Shown here: piece by piece, positions 25,900-35,751 of the stretch
How the letters are laid out: every line of letters starts with the position of its first letter
Position numbering within the stretch: the first letter of the stretch is position 1
DNA from: Thalassotalea piscium
GTDB lineage: Bacteria > Pseudomonadota > Gammaproteobacteria > Enterobacterales > Alteromonadaceae
Direction of reading: 5' to 3'
DNA: 64,000 nt
NCBI RefSeq assembly: GCF_030295935.1
Contig: NZ_AP027362.1
Location: 744,001 to 808,000 of the forward strand
Translations under genes and position numbers: made by a program
Notes under the pieces: generated by a model
Seen by the model: the letters and a program-made list of their open reading frames with translations, nothing else
Told to the model about the DNA's origin: nothing
Database searches by the model: none

Positions 25900-28002
25900 A
25901 TGCAACTAGCAGCTCATTTTAATAAAATAAAACAAAAAAAATTCAGTTATTTAACTGGAATGGGAACGCCATTGTTAGTGATGGCCATCCTAGGCATGAT
26001 CATTCTTCCGATGCCATCATTCTTACTGGACATTCTATTTTCATTTAATATTGCCTTATCATTGGTGGTTTTACTGATCACTGTTTATACCCTAAAGCCG
26101 CTTGATTTTGGCTCTTTTCCCGCCGTTTTATTAATTGCGACAATTTTAAGATTAGCGCTAAATGTAGCTAGTACTCGAGTCGTACTACTCGAAGGGCACG
26201 AAGGCCCTGGTGCTGCAGGGAAGGTGATTGAAGCCTTTGGCTCGGTAGTTATTGGTGGCAATTATGCTGTTGGTTTAGTGGTTTTTTTAATTCTTATTAT
26301 TATTAACTTTATGGTTGTTACTAAAGGTGCAGGGCGAATTTCAGAAGTAACCGCGCGTTTTACCTTAGATGCAATGCCAGGTAAGCAAATGGCGATCGAC
26401 GCTGACTTAAATGCTGGTTTTATTACTGCTGAGCAAGCAAGAGAACGTCGTGTAGAAGTAACAAGTGAAGCTGATTTTTATGGGTCTATGGATGGTGCAA
26501 GTAAGTTTGTTAAAGGTGATGCTATTGCCGGTATCTTAATTTTAGTGATTAATATTACCGGTGGGTTAGTTATTGGTATGGTTCAACACGACTTATCCTT
26601 TGATAGTGCGGTTGAAATATATACCCTGTTAACCATTGGTGATGGCTTGGTAGCTCAAATTCCTGGTTTATTACTTTCTGTTGGAACCGCAATTGTAGTT
26701 ACCCGTCAAAATACTACACAAGACATGGGGCAGCAAGTTAGTAACCAGCTCGGTCAAGAAAAGTCACTGTACATTGCTGCAGGCGTTATGTTTGTAATGG
26801 GTATTGTCCCAGGAATGCCTAATTTTACTTTTATCATGTTTGCATTATTTATTGCAGGTGGGGCATATTTTAGTAATAAATTAAAAATTGCTAAAGCGTT
26901 AGAGCTTGTTGAAAAAGAACAGGCTGACATAGTAGAGTCAAAGCAGCAAGATGCTGAAGTGAAAGACTTAGGTTGGGACGATGTAAATCATGTTGACATT
27001 ATAGGGTTAGAAATTGGCTATCGATTAATTCCACTTGTAGATAAAGGCCAAGGCGGAGAGCTACTCAATCGCATCAAAGGCGTAAGAAAGAAACTATCAC
27101 AAGAGTTTGGCTTTTTAGTTCCTGCGGTTCATATTCGAGATAATTTAGATCTTGATCCTAACTCTTATCAAATATCACTGATGGGAGTCGCCATTGGCGA
27201 AGCTGAAATTCGCCATGATCATGACCTAGCAATTAATCCAGGTCAGGTATATGGTAAGCTTGATGGTATTGCTACTAAAGACCCTGCCTTCGGATTAGAT
27301 GCAGTTTGGATCACGCAAAACCAAAGAGAGCAAGCACAGTCATTAGGTTATACTGTTGTTGATGCTGCAACAGTATTAGCGACCCATCTAAGTCAAGTGT
27401 TAACCAATAATGCTGCTCAACTACTTGGTCATGAAGAGGTGCAAAACTTACTCGATTTATTAGCGAAAAACTATCCTAAATTAGTTGAAGGATTAATTCC
27501 TGATACGCTGACTCTGGGAACAATCGTTAAAGTATTGCAAAACTTAATGAACGAAGGGGTAGCGGTTCGTGATATGCGCAGCATAGTTCAAACGTTAGTT
27601 GAGTACGGACCAAAGAGTCAAGATCCTGAAATATTAACAGCAGCAGTGCGCATAAGCTTACGAAAATTTATCGTGCAAGAGCTTGTTGGCTCTGACATTG
27701 AAGTACCTGTCATAACATTGTCGCCAGAGTTGGAACAAATGTTGCACCAGTCAATGCAAATGGCGGGAGATGATGGTGCTGGTATTGAACCTGGACTTGC
27801 TGAGCGACTACAACAGTCTTTGACTGAAGGGGCGCAGCAACAAGAAATGGCCGGTGAAACACCCATTTTATTAACGTCAGGAATATTAAGAACAGTTATG
27901 GCCAAATTTGTTAAATATACCATCCCAGGATTACGAGTAATTTCATATCAAGAAATACCGGATGATAAACAAATTAAAATTGTAAGTTCAATTGGTCAGT
28001 AG
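25900..28002 (+). CDS. flhA: Flagellar export gate protein FlhA
   Basis: This 700-aa protein has about eight membrane helices in the first 330 residues, the FHIPEP family segment (LNVASTRVVLLEGHEGPGAAGKVIE around 85-110, ATILRLALN just before) and a large cytoplasmic domain that forms a nonamer and docks chaperone-substrate complexes. The length is standard. It heads the operon flhA-flhF-flhG-fliA. Confidence 0.97.
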   Translation: MQLAAHFNKIKQKKFSYLTGMGTPLLVMAILGMIILPMPSFLLDILFSFNIALSLVVLLITVYTLKPLDFGSFPAVLLIATILRLALNVASTRVVLLEGHEGPGAAGKVIEAFGSVVIGGNYAVGLVVFLILIIINFMVVTKGAGRISEVTARFTLDAMPGKQMAIDADLNAGFITAEQARERRVEVTSEADFYGSMDGASKFVKGDAIAGILILVINITGGLVIGMVQHDLSFDSAVEIYTLLTIGDGLVAQIPGLLLSVGTAIVVTRQNTTQDMGQQVSNQLGQEKSLYIAAGVMFVMGIVPGMPNFTFIMFALFIAGGAYFSNKLKIAKALELVEKEQADIVESKQQDAEVKDLGWDDVNHVDIIGLEIGYRLIPLVDKGQGGELLNRIKGVRKKLSQEFGFLVPAVHIRDNLDLDPNSYQISLMGVAIGEAEIRHDHDLAINPGQVYGKLDGIATKDPAFGLDAVWITQNQREQAQSLGYTVVDAATVLATHLSQVLTNNAAQLLGHEEVQNLLDLLAKNYPKLVEGLIPDTLTLGTIVKVLQNLMNEGVAVRDMRSIVQTLVEYGPKSQDPEILTAAVRISLRKFIVQELVGSDIEVPVITLSPELEQMLHQSMQMAGDDGAGIEPGLAERLQQSLTEGAQQQEMAGETPILLTSGILRTVMAKFVKYTIPGLRVISYQEIPDDKQIKIVSSIGQ

Positions 28003-28073
28003 TCTGATAATTCAAACCGAAAATATAGCTAGTGTGATAAGTTTATGTGCGTGAAGCTGGTGTAGGAGTTTTT

Positions 28074-29531
28074 ATGAAAATTAAACGTTTTGTTGCAAAA
28101 GATATGAGAACCGCCTTAATTGACATTAAGGAAGAATTAGGCGCAGATGCCGTTATCATGTCAAATAAAAAAATTCCTGAAGGTGTCGAATTAATGGCAG
28201 CTGTCGATTATAACCAAAAAGCGCCTGCAACATCGGTGCCTGAAGAAAATGAAGACAGCATACCCAATGATGTAGTTTCTATCAGTAGTCAGGCATTTCA
28301 GCCTAGTGATAAAAGTGCTAACGAGCAACCGCCGGTTGATAGTTTGTCAGCATTATTAAACCGTACGGTTCAAAAGCCCCAGACAGCAACAAATCAAAAT
28401 AAGGCTAGTTCACCATCTCAGAATGTAGCAAAAACAGATAGTGATATTGAAGACCAACTTAAAAGCTTTACCGATAGACTAGAGCAAAATGCTCAACAAA
28501 CACCTCAAGTTCGCTCAGCACATCATACTGATGAGGTAATGCAGCCTTCAGCGCCTCATGTAGCTAATGAGTATGCAAATCAACAGTATCACCATACTGA
28601 CTCTGCTAATGAAATTGAAAAAATGCGTCAAGAGATGCACAGTATTCGTCAATTATTAGAGCATCAAGTGTCTGGATTAATGTGGCAAGATATGGCACAA
28701 AAAGATCCTGGCAAAGCTGTACTTGTAAACCGCTTAATGCAAATGGGCATCACAGAAGCATTAGCAGAGCAAGTAGCGAGTTACATTCCAAGTTCGGCCA
28801 ATGAAAGTCAAGCATGGGAACATGCAAAAAACTTATTAACTCAACAGCTTAGTACCACCAGCAATGACATTATTCATAAGGGTGGTGTTGTATCGTTAAT
28901 TGGTCCTACTGGCGTTGGCAAAACTACAACTATTGCAAAACTAGCAGCGAGATATGCACAAATACATGGTGCTGATCAAGTGGTTATGATCTCAACAGAT
29001 AGCTACCGTATTGCGGGTTTTGAACAACTTTCCACTTATGGAAAAATTATTGGTTGCCAAGTTAAAATGGCGAAAGACGCTCAATCGCTTGATTTATTGT
29101 TGCAACAATATGCGAATAAAAAATTGGTTTTAATCGATACCGCTGGCATGGGCCAACGTGATATGAGATTAGCCCAACACTTAGCAACACTTGTAGCAAA
29201 CTCACGGGTAAAAATAAGAAATTATCTAGTTCTTGCAGCTAACTCGCAACAACGGGTTATGCAAGAGAATGTTCAACGGTTTAAAAAAATACCACTAGCG
29301 GGTTGTATTTTTACAAAGCTAGACGAAAGCTTAAGTGTTGGTGAAATAGTTACCACAGCTATTCAAAATGGTCTGCCGATCGGCTATCTTACTGATGGGC
29401 AAAGAGTACCAGAAGATATTAAAGTTGCAAATGCTGAAAAGTTAGTTACTCTTGCTGAAAGAATGGCAAATAAATACAATAATCAACACGTTTCGCGACC
29501 AATGCCCATGACTTCTGCTGCAATTGTGTAA
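28074..29531 (+). CDS. flhF: Polar flagellar placement GTPase FlhF
   Basis: This 485-aa SRP-type GTPase begins MKIKRFVAKDMRTALIDIK, the family N-terminus, with AGGAG at 28064-28068 before ATG 28074. A GTG nine codons upstream (28047) is open but less likely. The B domain and low-complexity linker (about 60-190) precede the NG domain with G1 GPTGVGKT from residue 277, and the DTAGMG and TKLDE motifs. FlhF marks the cell pole for flagellar assembly and sets flagellar number with FlhG. Confidence 0.96.
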   Translation: MKIKRFVAKDMRTALIDIKEELGADAVIMSNKKIPEGVELMAAVDYNQKAPATSVPEENEDSIPNDVVSISSQAFQPSDKSANEQPPVDSLSALLNRTVQKPQTATNQNKASSPSQNVAKTDSDIEDQLKSFTDRLEQNAQQTPQVRSAHHTDEVMQPSAPHVANEYANQQYHHTDSANEIEKMRQEMHSIRQLLEHQVSGLMWQDMAQKDPGKAVLVNRLMQMGITEALAEQVASYIPSSANESQAWEHAKNLLTQQLSTTSNDIIHKGGVVSLIGPTGVGKTTTIAKLAARYAQIHGADQVVMISTDSYRIAGFEQLSTYGKIIGCQVKMAKDAQSLDLLLQQYANKKLVLIDTAGMGQRDMRLAQHLATLVANSRVKIRNYLVLAANSQQRVMQENVQRFKKIPLAGCIFTKLDESLSVGEIVTTAIQNGLPIGYLTDGQRVPEDIKVANAEKLVTLAERMANKYNNQHVSRPMPMTSAAIV

Positions 29532-29557
29532 TACTGATAAAACGAGAAAGAATATAG

Positions 29558-30430
29558 ATGATCGATCAAGCGAGTGGCTTAAGAAAAATGCAAGATGCAA
29601 ATCACAACAGTAGAAAAGGAAGTAACCCTGTAAAGGTTATTGCTGTTTCAGGCGGTAAGGGGGGTGTAGGTAAAACTAATATATCACTTAATACTGCAAT
29701 TGCTTTAGCTCAACTTGGTAAACGGGTATTGGTTTTAGATGCCGATTTAGGCTTAGCCAACTGCGATGTTATGCTTGGTTTAAGAGTGCAGCGTAATTTA
29801 TCTCATGTGTTATCAGGTGAGTGCGAGCTTGATGATGTCATTATTAAAGGTCCAGCTGGCATTAATATAATTCCTGCAACCTCTGGTACCCAATCTATGG
29901 TCGACTTAACACCAGCTGAGCATGCAGGTTTAATTCGCGCTTTTAGCGACATGAAAACTAAGTTTGATGTTTTGGTTGTTGACACCGCGGCTGGTATTTC
30001 AGATATGGTGCTAAGCTTTGCAAGAGCTGCACAAGATGTACTTCTGGTGGTATGTGATGAACCCACTTCAATTACTGATTGCTATGCTTTAATGAAACTA
30101 TTAAGTCGTGACCATGGCGTATATAAATTTAAAGTTGTCGCCAATATGGTACGTAGTCCAAAAGAAGGACAGCAGCTTTTTGGAAAATTATCAAAAGTTA
30201 GTGAACGTTTTCTTGATGTTGCGCTAGAATTAGTGGGTGTCATTCCTTTTGATGAAAACATACGAAAATCTGTACGTAAGCAACAGGCTATTGTTGAAGC
30301 TTATCCAGATTCACCAGCAGCGAAGGCACTTAAACAACTTGCTGAAAAAATAGTTAAGTGGCCAATACCTCACCAAGCGTCAGGTCATTTAGAATTCTTT
30401 ATCGAGCAGTTGTTAGAAAATAAATCGTAA
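29558..30430 (+). CDS. flhG: Flagellar number regulator FlhG (FleN, MinD-like ATPase)
   Basis: This 290-aa ParA/MinD-family ATPase has a deviant Walker A KGGKGGVGKT-type motif (SGGKGGVGKTNIS, residues 31-43), Walker B VLVVDTAAGIS and switch I DADLGLANCDVMLG. It restrains FlhF and FlrA to keep flagellar number low. It is adjacent to flhF and fliA as in Vibrio, Shewanella and Pseudomonas. Confidence 0.96.
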   Translation: MIDQASGLRKMQDANHNSRKGSNPVKVIAVSGGKGGVGKTNISLNTAIALAQLGKRVLVLDADLGLANCDVMLGLRVQRNLSHVLSGECELDDVIIKGPAGINIIPATSGTQSMVDLTPAEHAGLIRAFSDMKTKFDVLVVDTAAGISDMVLSFARAAQDVLLVVCDEPTSITDCYALMKLLSRDHGVYKFKVVANMVRSPKEGQQLFGKLSKVSERFLDVALELVGVIPFDENIRKSVRKQQAIVEAYPDSPAAKALKQLAEKIVKWPIPHQASGHLEFFIEQLLENKS

Positions 30431-30471
30431 TAATCCAATAAAACTAAGTACAATCCATAAAATAGTGGTGG

Positions 30472-31197
30472 GTGATAGTGGCTAAAGCAAATGCTTACAT
30501 TAATCAAATAGATAAAACTACTCTACTAGAGCAACATACCGTTTTAGTAAAACGAATAGCCTACCATTTGCTTGCTCGACTTCCCGCTAGTGTCATTGTT
30601 GACGATCTTATACAATCAGGCATGATTGGCTTATTAGAGGCAGCTAATAATTTTGATAATACTAAAGGCGCTAGTTTTGAAACCTTTGCTGGGATCAGAA
30701 TTAGAGGTGCGATGCTTGACGAAATACGCCGTGGTGACTGGACTCCGCGCTCAGTTCATAAAAATAGCCGAATGGTTAACGAAGCAATTAAACACTTAGA
30801 AGCCGAACTTGGTCGCGACGTAACTGATATTGAAGTTGCTGAAAAACTTGATATTTCGTTAAATGAGTACCATGATATTCTTAACGAGGTAAGTACGGGA
30901 AAGATTATTGGGATTGAAGACTTAGGAGTTAGTGAAGACGCACTAAGTCAGTTAGAAGATAGAAGTAACAACAATCCTTATAGCAATATAGAGCAAATAG
31001 TTTTTAAAAAAGCACTCAGTGAATGTATTTCTACTTTACCCGAACGCGAAGCTCTAGTACTGTCGTTGTATTATGACGAAGAATTAAACTTACGAGAAAT
31101 TGGTCATGTCCTTGACGTTAGTGAGTCAAGAGTAAGTCAAATCCATAGTCAAGCGTTACATCGATTAAAAGCACGTATGCAATCGTGGAAAAGTTGA
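30472..31197 (+). CDS. fliA: Flagellar sigma factor FliA (sigma-28)
   Basis: This 241-aa sigma-70 family protein has region 2 (HTVLVKRIAYHLLARLP, DDLIQSGMIGLLEAANNFD), region 3 and region 4 (LPEREALVLSLYYDEELNLREIGHVLDVSESRVSQI, split). It directs late flagellar genes (filament, motor, chemotaxis). GTG codons at 30472 and 30478 both fit. The second gives 239 aa. Confidence 0.96.
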   Translation: MIVAKANAYINQIDKTTLLEQHTVLVKRIAYHLLARLPASVIVDDLIQSGMIGLLEAANNFDNTKGASFETFAGIRIRGAMLDEIRRGDWTPRSVHKNSRMVNEAIKHLEAELGRDVTDIEVAEKLDISLNEYHDILNEVSTGKIIGIEDLGVSEDALSQLEDRSNNNPYSNIEQIVFKKALSECISTLPEREALVLSLYYDEELNLREIGHVLDVSESRVSQIHSQALHRLKARMQSWKS

Positions 31198-31234
31198 TTA
31201 CAATATAATAAATAGAATTTAGAACTATATCCCC

Positions 31235-31239
31235 GGAGG
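31235..31239 (+). promoter_or_regulatory. Shine-Dalgarno sequence fixing the TTG start of cheY
   Basis: A strong GGAGG lies 5 nt before TTG at 31245. No suitably spaced ATG is available for it, because the in-frame ATG is 12 nt further on (31257). This supports the TTG start. Confidence 0.7.
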
Positions 31240-31244
31240 GTGTC

Positions 31245-31628
31245 TTGGATAAAAATATGAAAGTACTTGTTGTTGACGATTTCTCAACAATGAGACGTAT
31301 AGTGAAAAATCTTTTACGCGACTTAGGCTTCACCAATATTTCAGAAGCAGATGACGGTAGTACAGCATTACCTATGCTTCAAGGCGGTGATTTTGATTTC
31401 GTTGTAACCGACTGGAACATGCCAGGCATGCAAGGTATTGACTTATTAAAAGCAATTCGTGCAGACGCTAGCTTATCGCACATTCCTGTATTAATGGTGA
31501 CAGCTGAAGCTAAAAAAGAGCAAATTGTTATGGCAGCTCAAGCTGGCGTAAATGGGTACATTGTTAAGCCATTTACAGCTGCAACGTTGAAAACCAAGCT
31601 TGATAAAATATTTGAGCGTTTAGGGTAA
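31245..31628 (+). CDS. cheY: Chemotaxis response regulator CheY
   Basis: This 127-aa single receiver domain has phospho-acceptor D56 (VVTDWNMPG), acidic pair D11-D12, a Thr in VMVTAEA and Lys in YIVKPFTA. When phosphorylated by CheA it binds the FliM N-terminal peptide and changes rotation. It lies between fliA and cheZ. Confidence 0.97.
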   Translation: MDKNMKVLVVDDFSTMRRIVKNLLRDLGFTNISEADDGSTALPMLQGGDFDFVVTDWNMPGMQGIDLLKAIRADASLSHIPVLMVTAEAKKEQIVMAAQAGVNGYIVKPFTAATLKTKLDKIFERLG

Positions 31629-31655
31629 ACCTTAACCGTTAATTAAGGACGTTGC

Positions 31656-32399
31656 ATGAGTATTAATACGAGTGTCCATGTGTCGCTGGAACAGGCAAAA
31701 TTATTGGTTGAATACCTTGAAAGTAATCAACAAGATAAAGCCGATGAGTTAGTCGCTGAGATACAAAATCCGATCAATACCGCGCTTTTTGCTGAAATTG
31801 GTAAATTAACGCGTCAATTACATGATTCGTTAACTAATTTCCAAGTTGATTCACGACTCAACGATTTAGCTAATGCAGATATTCCTGATGCAAAAGAGCG
31901 CTTAAACTATGTGATTAGTCGCACAGAAGAAGCCGCTAATAAAACCATGGATGCTGTAGAGTCTATTTTTCCTGTTGTTGATACTATTCAGCAGCAAATA
32001 GCTACGGTTAAGCCTTTGTGGCACAAGCTGATGCATAACGAACTTGAACTTTCAGAATTTAAAGCATTATGTGCCGATATTGACGTTTTACTAACAACAA
32101 CAGAAAAAGAAACATCGCACATGCACGCCTTAATGACCGATGTATTAATGGCGCAAGACTTTCAAGACTTAACCGGGCAGGTTATTCGTAAAGTTATTGA
32201 CTTGGTTAGAGAGGTTGAAGAAAGCTTAATTAACATGTTAACGGCCTTTGGATTAAACTCAGAACGAGATAAAGAAAAAAAACAACCTAAAGTGGGCGAT
32301 AACTTAGTAGAAGGCCCAATTGTAAACACAGAGAATAGAGATGACGTTGTTTCTGACCAAGATGATGTTGATGATCTTTTATCAAGCCTAGGATTTTAA
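31656..32399 (+). CDS. cheZ: Chemotaxis protein phosphatase CheZ
   Basis: This 247-aa helical protein has the catalytic motif region MAQDFQDLTGQVIRKVIDLV (residues about 168-187, with the Gln of QDLTGQ). The C-terminal peptide QDDVDDLLSSLGF binds CheY-P. It dephosphorylates CheY-P. The presence of cheZ directly after cheY is the usual gammaproteobacterial arrangement. Confidence 0.96.
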   Translation: MSINTSVHVSLEQAKLLVEYLESNQQDKADELVAEIQNPINTALFAEIGKLTRQLHDSLTNFQVDSRLNDLANADIPDAKERLNYVISRTEEAANKTMDAVESIFPVVDTIQQQIATVKPLWHKLMHNELELSEFKALCADIDVLLTTTEKETSHMHALMTDVLMAQDFQDLTGQVIRKVIDLVREVEESLINMLTAFGLNSERDKEKKQPKVGDNLVEGPIVNTENRDDVVSDQDDVDDLLSSLGF

Positions 32400-32412
32400 G
32401 AGGAATTGTTGG

Positions 32413-34491
32413 ATGTCTTATGAAGCAGATGAAGAAATTCTACAGGATTTTTTAATCGAAGCAGGTGAAATACTTGAAAGTTTATCTGAACAACTTGTTG
32501 AGTTAGAGAACGATCCAAATAACGCAGAGTTATTAAACGCTATTTTTAGAGGCTTTCATACGGTAAAAGGTGGCGCAGGCTTTTTAGCATTAACTGAACT
32601 TGTTGATGCTTGCCATGGTGCAGAAAATGTCTTTGATATACTGCGTACCGGTAAGCGTGCAGTAACCGCAGATTTAATGGACGTTATCTTAAAGGCGTTA
32701 GACACCATTAATGAAATGTTTAGCCAAGTTCAAAATAGAGAACCTGTTGATGCTGCTGATCCCGCACTTCTAGAACAACTTCACCGTTTAAGCGAGCCAG
32801 AAGGGGCTGCACCACCAGTTGAAACTACTGTGGTTGTAGAAAATACGGTAAGTGGTAATGAATCTAGCGTTACTTCAAGTGATGAAATGTCAGAAGATGA
32901 ATTTGAACGACTCTTAGATGAATTACATGGTACAAGTGCGCCAAGCACTCCTGCGGTAACTAGTTCGAATAATAGTAATGATATTTCAGATGATGAGTTT
33001 GAATCATTGTTAGATGAACTGCATGGTCAGGGGGCATTTTCTTCTGATGTGGCAAAAACACCACCAGCGACACCGGCCAATAAAGCCTCGTCTAATGATA
33101 TATCTGATGATGAATTTGAATCACTGCTAGATGAATTGCATGGTCAAGGAAAGTCACCACAAACAAGTCAAAAACCAGTAACCCCCGCGCCTACAGCCGC
33201 ACAAAAACCGGCAGCCGCACCTGCATCAAAACCCGCACCAGCGCCTGCAGCTAAACCAGTGGCAGCTGAGAAAAAACCTGGACAGAGTAGCGCTCCTCAA
33301 GGTGAAACAACGGTTCGTGTTGACACGCAACGCCTTGATCAAATAATGAACATGGTTGGTGAGCTCGTTTTAGTGAGAAATCGCTTAACAAGTTTAGGTA
33401 TGACCAAAGAAGATGAAGAGTTGACAAAAGCTGTGTCAAACTTAGACGCAGTTACTACAGATTTACAGGGCGCGGTAATGAAAACGCGCATGCAACCGAT
33501 TAAGAAAGTTTTCGGACGTTTCCCTCGCGTTGTTCGAGACTTAGCGCGTACCTTGAATAAAGACATTAAGTTAATTTTACAAGGTGAAGAGACCGATTTA
33601 GACAAAAACTTAGTTGAAGCATTAGCTGATCCACTCGTGCATTTGGTGCGTAACTCAGTAGATCATGGGATTGAATTGCCTGACGATCGTGAAGCCAAAG
33701 GTAAAAGTCGAGAAGGTACCGTCATTTTATCTGCTTCTCAAGAAGGTGACCATATATTACTGACTATTCGTGACGATGGTGCAGGTATGGACGCTAATAA
33801 ATTAAAAAGCATTGCTATTGAGCGAGGTGTCTTAGATGAAGATGCGGCTAATAGAATGTCAGACAAAGACGCCTTTGCTTTAATTTTTGCGCCAGGATTT
33901 TCTACCAAAACTGAAATATCTGAAGTATCAGGACGTGGTGTTGGGATGGACGTGGTGAAAACGAAAATCACCCAACTTAATGGTACTGTTAATATAGACT
34001 CAGAAATGGGCGTAGGCACAGTACTAGAAATTAAAGTGCCACTTACGTTAGCTATTTTACCAACGCTAATGGTTATTGTGGGTAAGCAAACTTTTGCTTT
34101 ACCACTAGCGGCTGTAAATGAAATATTTCATTTAGACTTAACTAATACCAATTTAGTTGATGGTCAGCTCACCATTATTGTTAGAGAGAAAGCTATCCCG
34201 TTATTCTACCTTGACCAATGGTTGGTTAGAAATCATGTTGAGAATAAGCGTAAAACGGGCCATGTTGTTATTGTACAGCTTGGCACGCAGCAAATAGGTT
34301 TTGTTGTTGACAGCTTAATTGGTCAAGAAGAAGTAGTAATTAAACCATTAGATCGACTTTTACACGGTACGCCTGGTATGGCGGGCGCTACAATTACGAG
34401 TGATGGCGGCATTGCACTCATTATTGATGTAGCTAATATGCTAAAATATTATGCGAAAAAATCGATCGTGAATAAAAAGTTACGCTCATAA
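32413..34491 (+). CDS. cheA: Chemotaxis histidine kinase CheA with triple acidic motif in place of a clear P2
   Basis: This 692-aa protein has a P1 Hpt domain with H49 (GFHTVKGGAGFL), a P3 dimerisation domain, a P4 kinase (VRNSVDHGIE N box; DDGAGMD; GRGVGMDVV) and a P5 CheW-like domain. Between P1 and P3 (about 135-295) no P2 fold is recognisable. There are instead three copies of an acidic motif, DDEFESLLDELHG or close to it, at residues 159-173, 191-205 and 230-244, then an Ala/Pro/Lys linker. The motif resembles the CheY-binding peptides of FliM and CheZ. The kinase is expected to be intact. Confidence 0.97.
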   Translation: MSYEADEEILQDFLIEAGEILESLSEQLVELENDPNNAELLNAIFRGFHTVKGGAGFLALTELVDACHGAENVFDILRTGKRAVTADLMDVILKALDTINEMFSQVQNREPVDAADPALLEQLHRLSEPEGAAPPVETTVVVENTVSGNESSVTSSDEMSEDEFERLLDELHGTSAPSTPAVTSSNNSNDISDDEFESLLDELHGQGAFSSDVAKTPPATPANKASSNDISDDEFESLLDELHGQGKSPQTSQKPVTPAPTAAQKPAAAPASKPAPAPAAKPVAAEKKPGQSSAPQGETTVRVDTQRLDQIMNMVGELVLVRNRLTSLGMTKEDEELTKAVSNLDAVTTDLQGAVMKTRMQPIKKVFGRFPRVVRDLARTLNKDIKLILQGEETDLDKNLVEALADPLVHLVRNSVDHGIELPDDREAKGKSREGTVILSASQEGDHILLTIRDDGAGMDANKLKSIAIERGVLDEDAANRMSDKDAFALIFAPGFSTKTEISEVSGRGVGMDVVKTKITQLNGTVNIDSEMGVGTVLEIKVPLTLAILPTLMVIVGKQTFALPLAAVNEIFHLDLTNTNLVDGQLTIIVREKAIPLFYLDQWLVRNHVENKRKTGHVVIVQLGTQQIGFVVDSLIGQEEVVIKPLDRLLHGTPGMAGATITSDGGIALIIDVANMLKYYAKKSIVNKKLRS

Positions 34492-34537
34492 TAATTACAC
34501 AACTAATCCAGTTTTGTAAAAGACAAAGAGAAGTTAA

Positions 34538-35680
34538 ATGACCTACAGGGTTTTGGTGGTAGACGACTCCAGCTTTTTTCGTCGTCGTGTTAGTGATATT
34601 TTAGAAAGTGACCCTAACCTCACTGTGGTAGATTTTGCGGTTAATGGTCAAGAAGCGGTAGATAAAGCTAAGTCGTTAAGACCTGACGTGATCACCATGG
34701 ACATTGAAATGCCAGTACTTAATGGTATTGATGCCGTTAAGCAAATAATGGCGAATTCTCCAACTGCTATCTTAATGTTTTCTTCATTAACGCATCAAGG
34801 CGCAAAAGCTACTTTAGAAGCTTTAGACGCGGGAGCATTAGACTTTTTACCTAAGAAATTTAATGAAATTGCAAAAACAACGAGTGATGCAGGACATATT
34901 TTAAAACAACGGGTATTAGAGATAGCCCAAAAAAAAGGCAAAAGTACACGTAGAGCCTTATCAACACCAGCTTCAACACCATCATTACGAAGAAAGTTTG
35001 ACAGTAGCTTGTCGCGTGAACCTACTAGTACATTCACTAGATCGACCAGTACTCCTGTTGTAGCTAGTATTCCTACTAGAAGTGCAGGTAACTTAACTAA
35101 AAGCAAGTCATACAAGCTTTTAGCTATTGGAACATCTACCGGAGGGCCTGTTGCACTTCAAAAAGTATTAACAGCATTACCAGCAGACTTTCCTCTTCCT
35201 ATTATTATGATCCAGCATATGCCTGCTGCTTTCACTTTAGCATTTGCAAACCGACTTGATTCTTTATGCAACATTAAAGTCAAAGAAGCCGAAAATGGGG
35301 ACGTGCTTAAACCAGGGCATGCATATTTAGCTCCTGGTGGTAAACAAATGATAGTAGAGGGCAACAGTAACAATGCTAAATTAAGAATATTTGAAGATGA
35401 TTCACCTCGTATTGCTTTTAAGCCAAGTGTTGATATTAGCTTTGGTTCAGCAGCTAAAGTTTTTTCAGGAGATGTGTTAGGTATTATCTTAACGGGAATG
35501 GGCGCTGACGGTAGAGAAGGTTCGCGTTTGTTAAAAGGCAAAGGGGCAACCATTTGGTCACAGGATGAAGCAACTTCTGTTGTTTATGGAATGCCACAAG
35601 CGGTTGCTGTAGCAGGTATATCAGAATTAGTATTACCGTTACTTGAAATTCCTAATGCTATAATGAAAGTTGTCATATAA
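34538..35680 (+). CDS. cheB: Chemotaxis methylesterase CheB
   Basis: This 380-aa protein has an N-terminal receiver (VVDDSSFFRR; DVITMDIEMPVLNGID) and a C-terminal methylesterase domain with catalytic Ser in GTSTGGP, His in IQHMPAAF and Asp in GMGADGREG. A Ser/Thr-rich linker of about 60 residues joins them. It removes methyl groups from receptor glutamates and deamidates glutamines. REP array C follows. Confidence 0.97.
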   Translation: MTYRVLVVDDSSFFRRRVSDILESDPNLTVVDFAVNGQEAVDKAKSLRPDVITMDIEMPVLNGIDAVKQIMANSPTAILMFSSLTHQGAKATLEALDAGALDFLPKKFNEIAKTTSDAGHILKQRVLEIAQKKGKSTRRALSTPASTPSLRRKFDSSLSREPTSTFTRSTSTPVVASIPTRSAGNLTKSKSYKLLAIGTSTGGPVALQKVLTALPADFPLPIIMIQHMPAAFTLAFANRLDSLCNIKVKEAENGDVLKPGHAYLAPGGKQMIVEGNSNNAKLRIFEDDSPRIAFKPSVDISFGSAAKVFSGDVLGIILTGMGADGREGSRLLKGKGATIWSQDEATSVVYGMPQAVAVAGISELVLPLLEIPNAIMKVVI

Positions 35681-35751
35681 TACATAGAGTAAAGGGTAGT
35701 TAACTAAAGTAATATTTACTCAGCGGCAGACGATAAGAAAATACACTACTT

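Noticed and set aside
28047-28073. GTG start of flhF at 28047
   Set aside because: The family N-terminus MKIKRF starts at ATG 28074, which has AGGAG at the proper distance.
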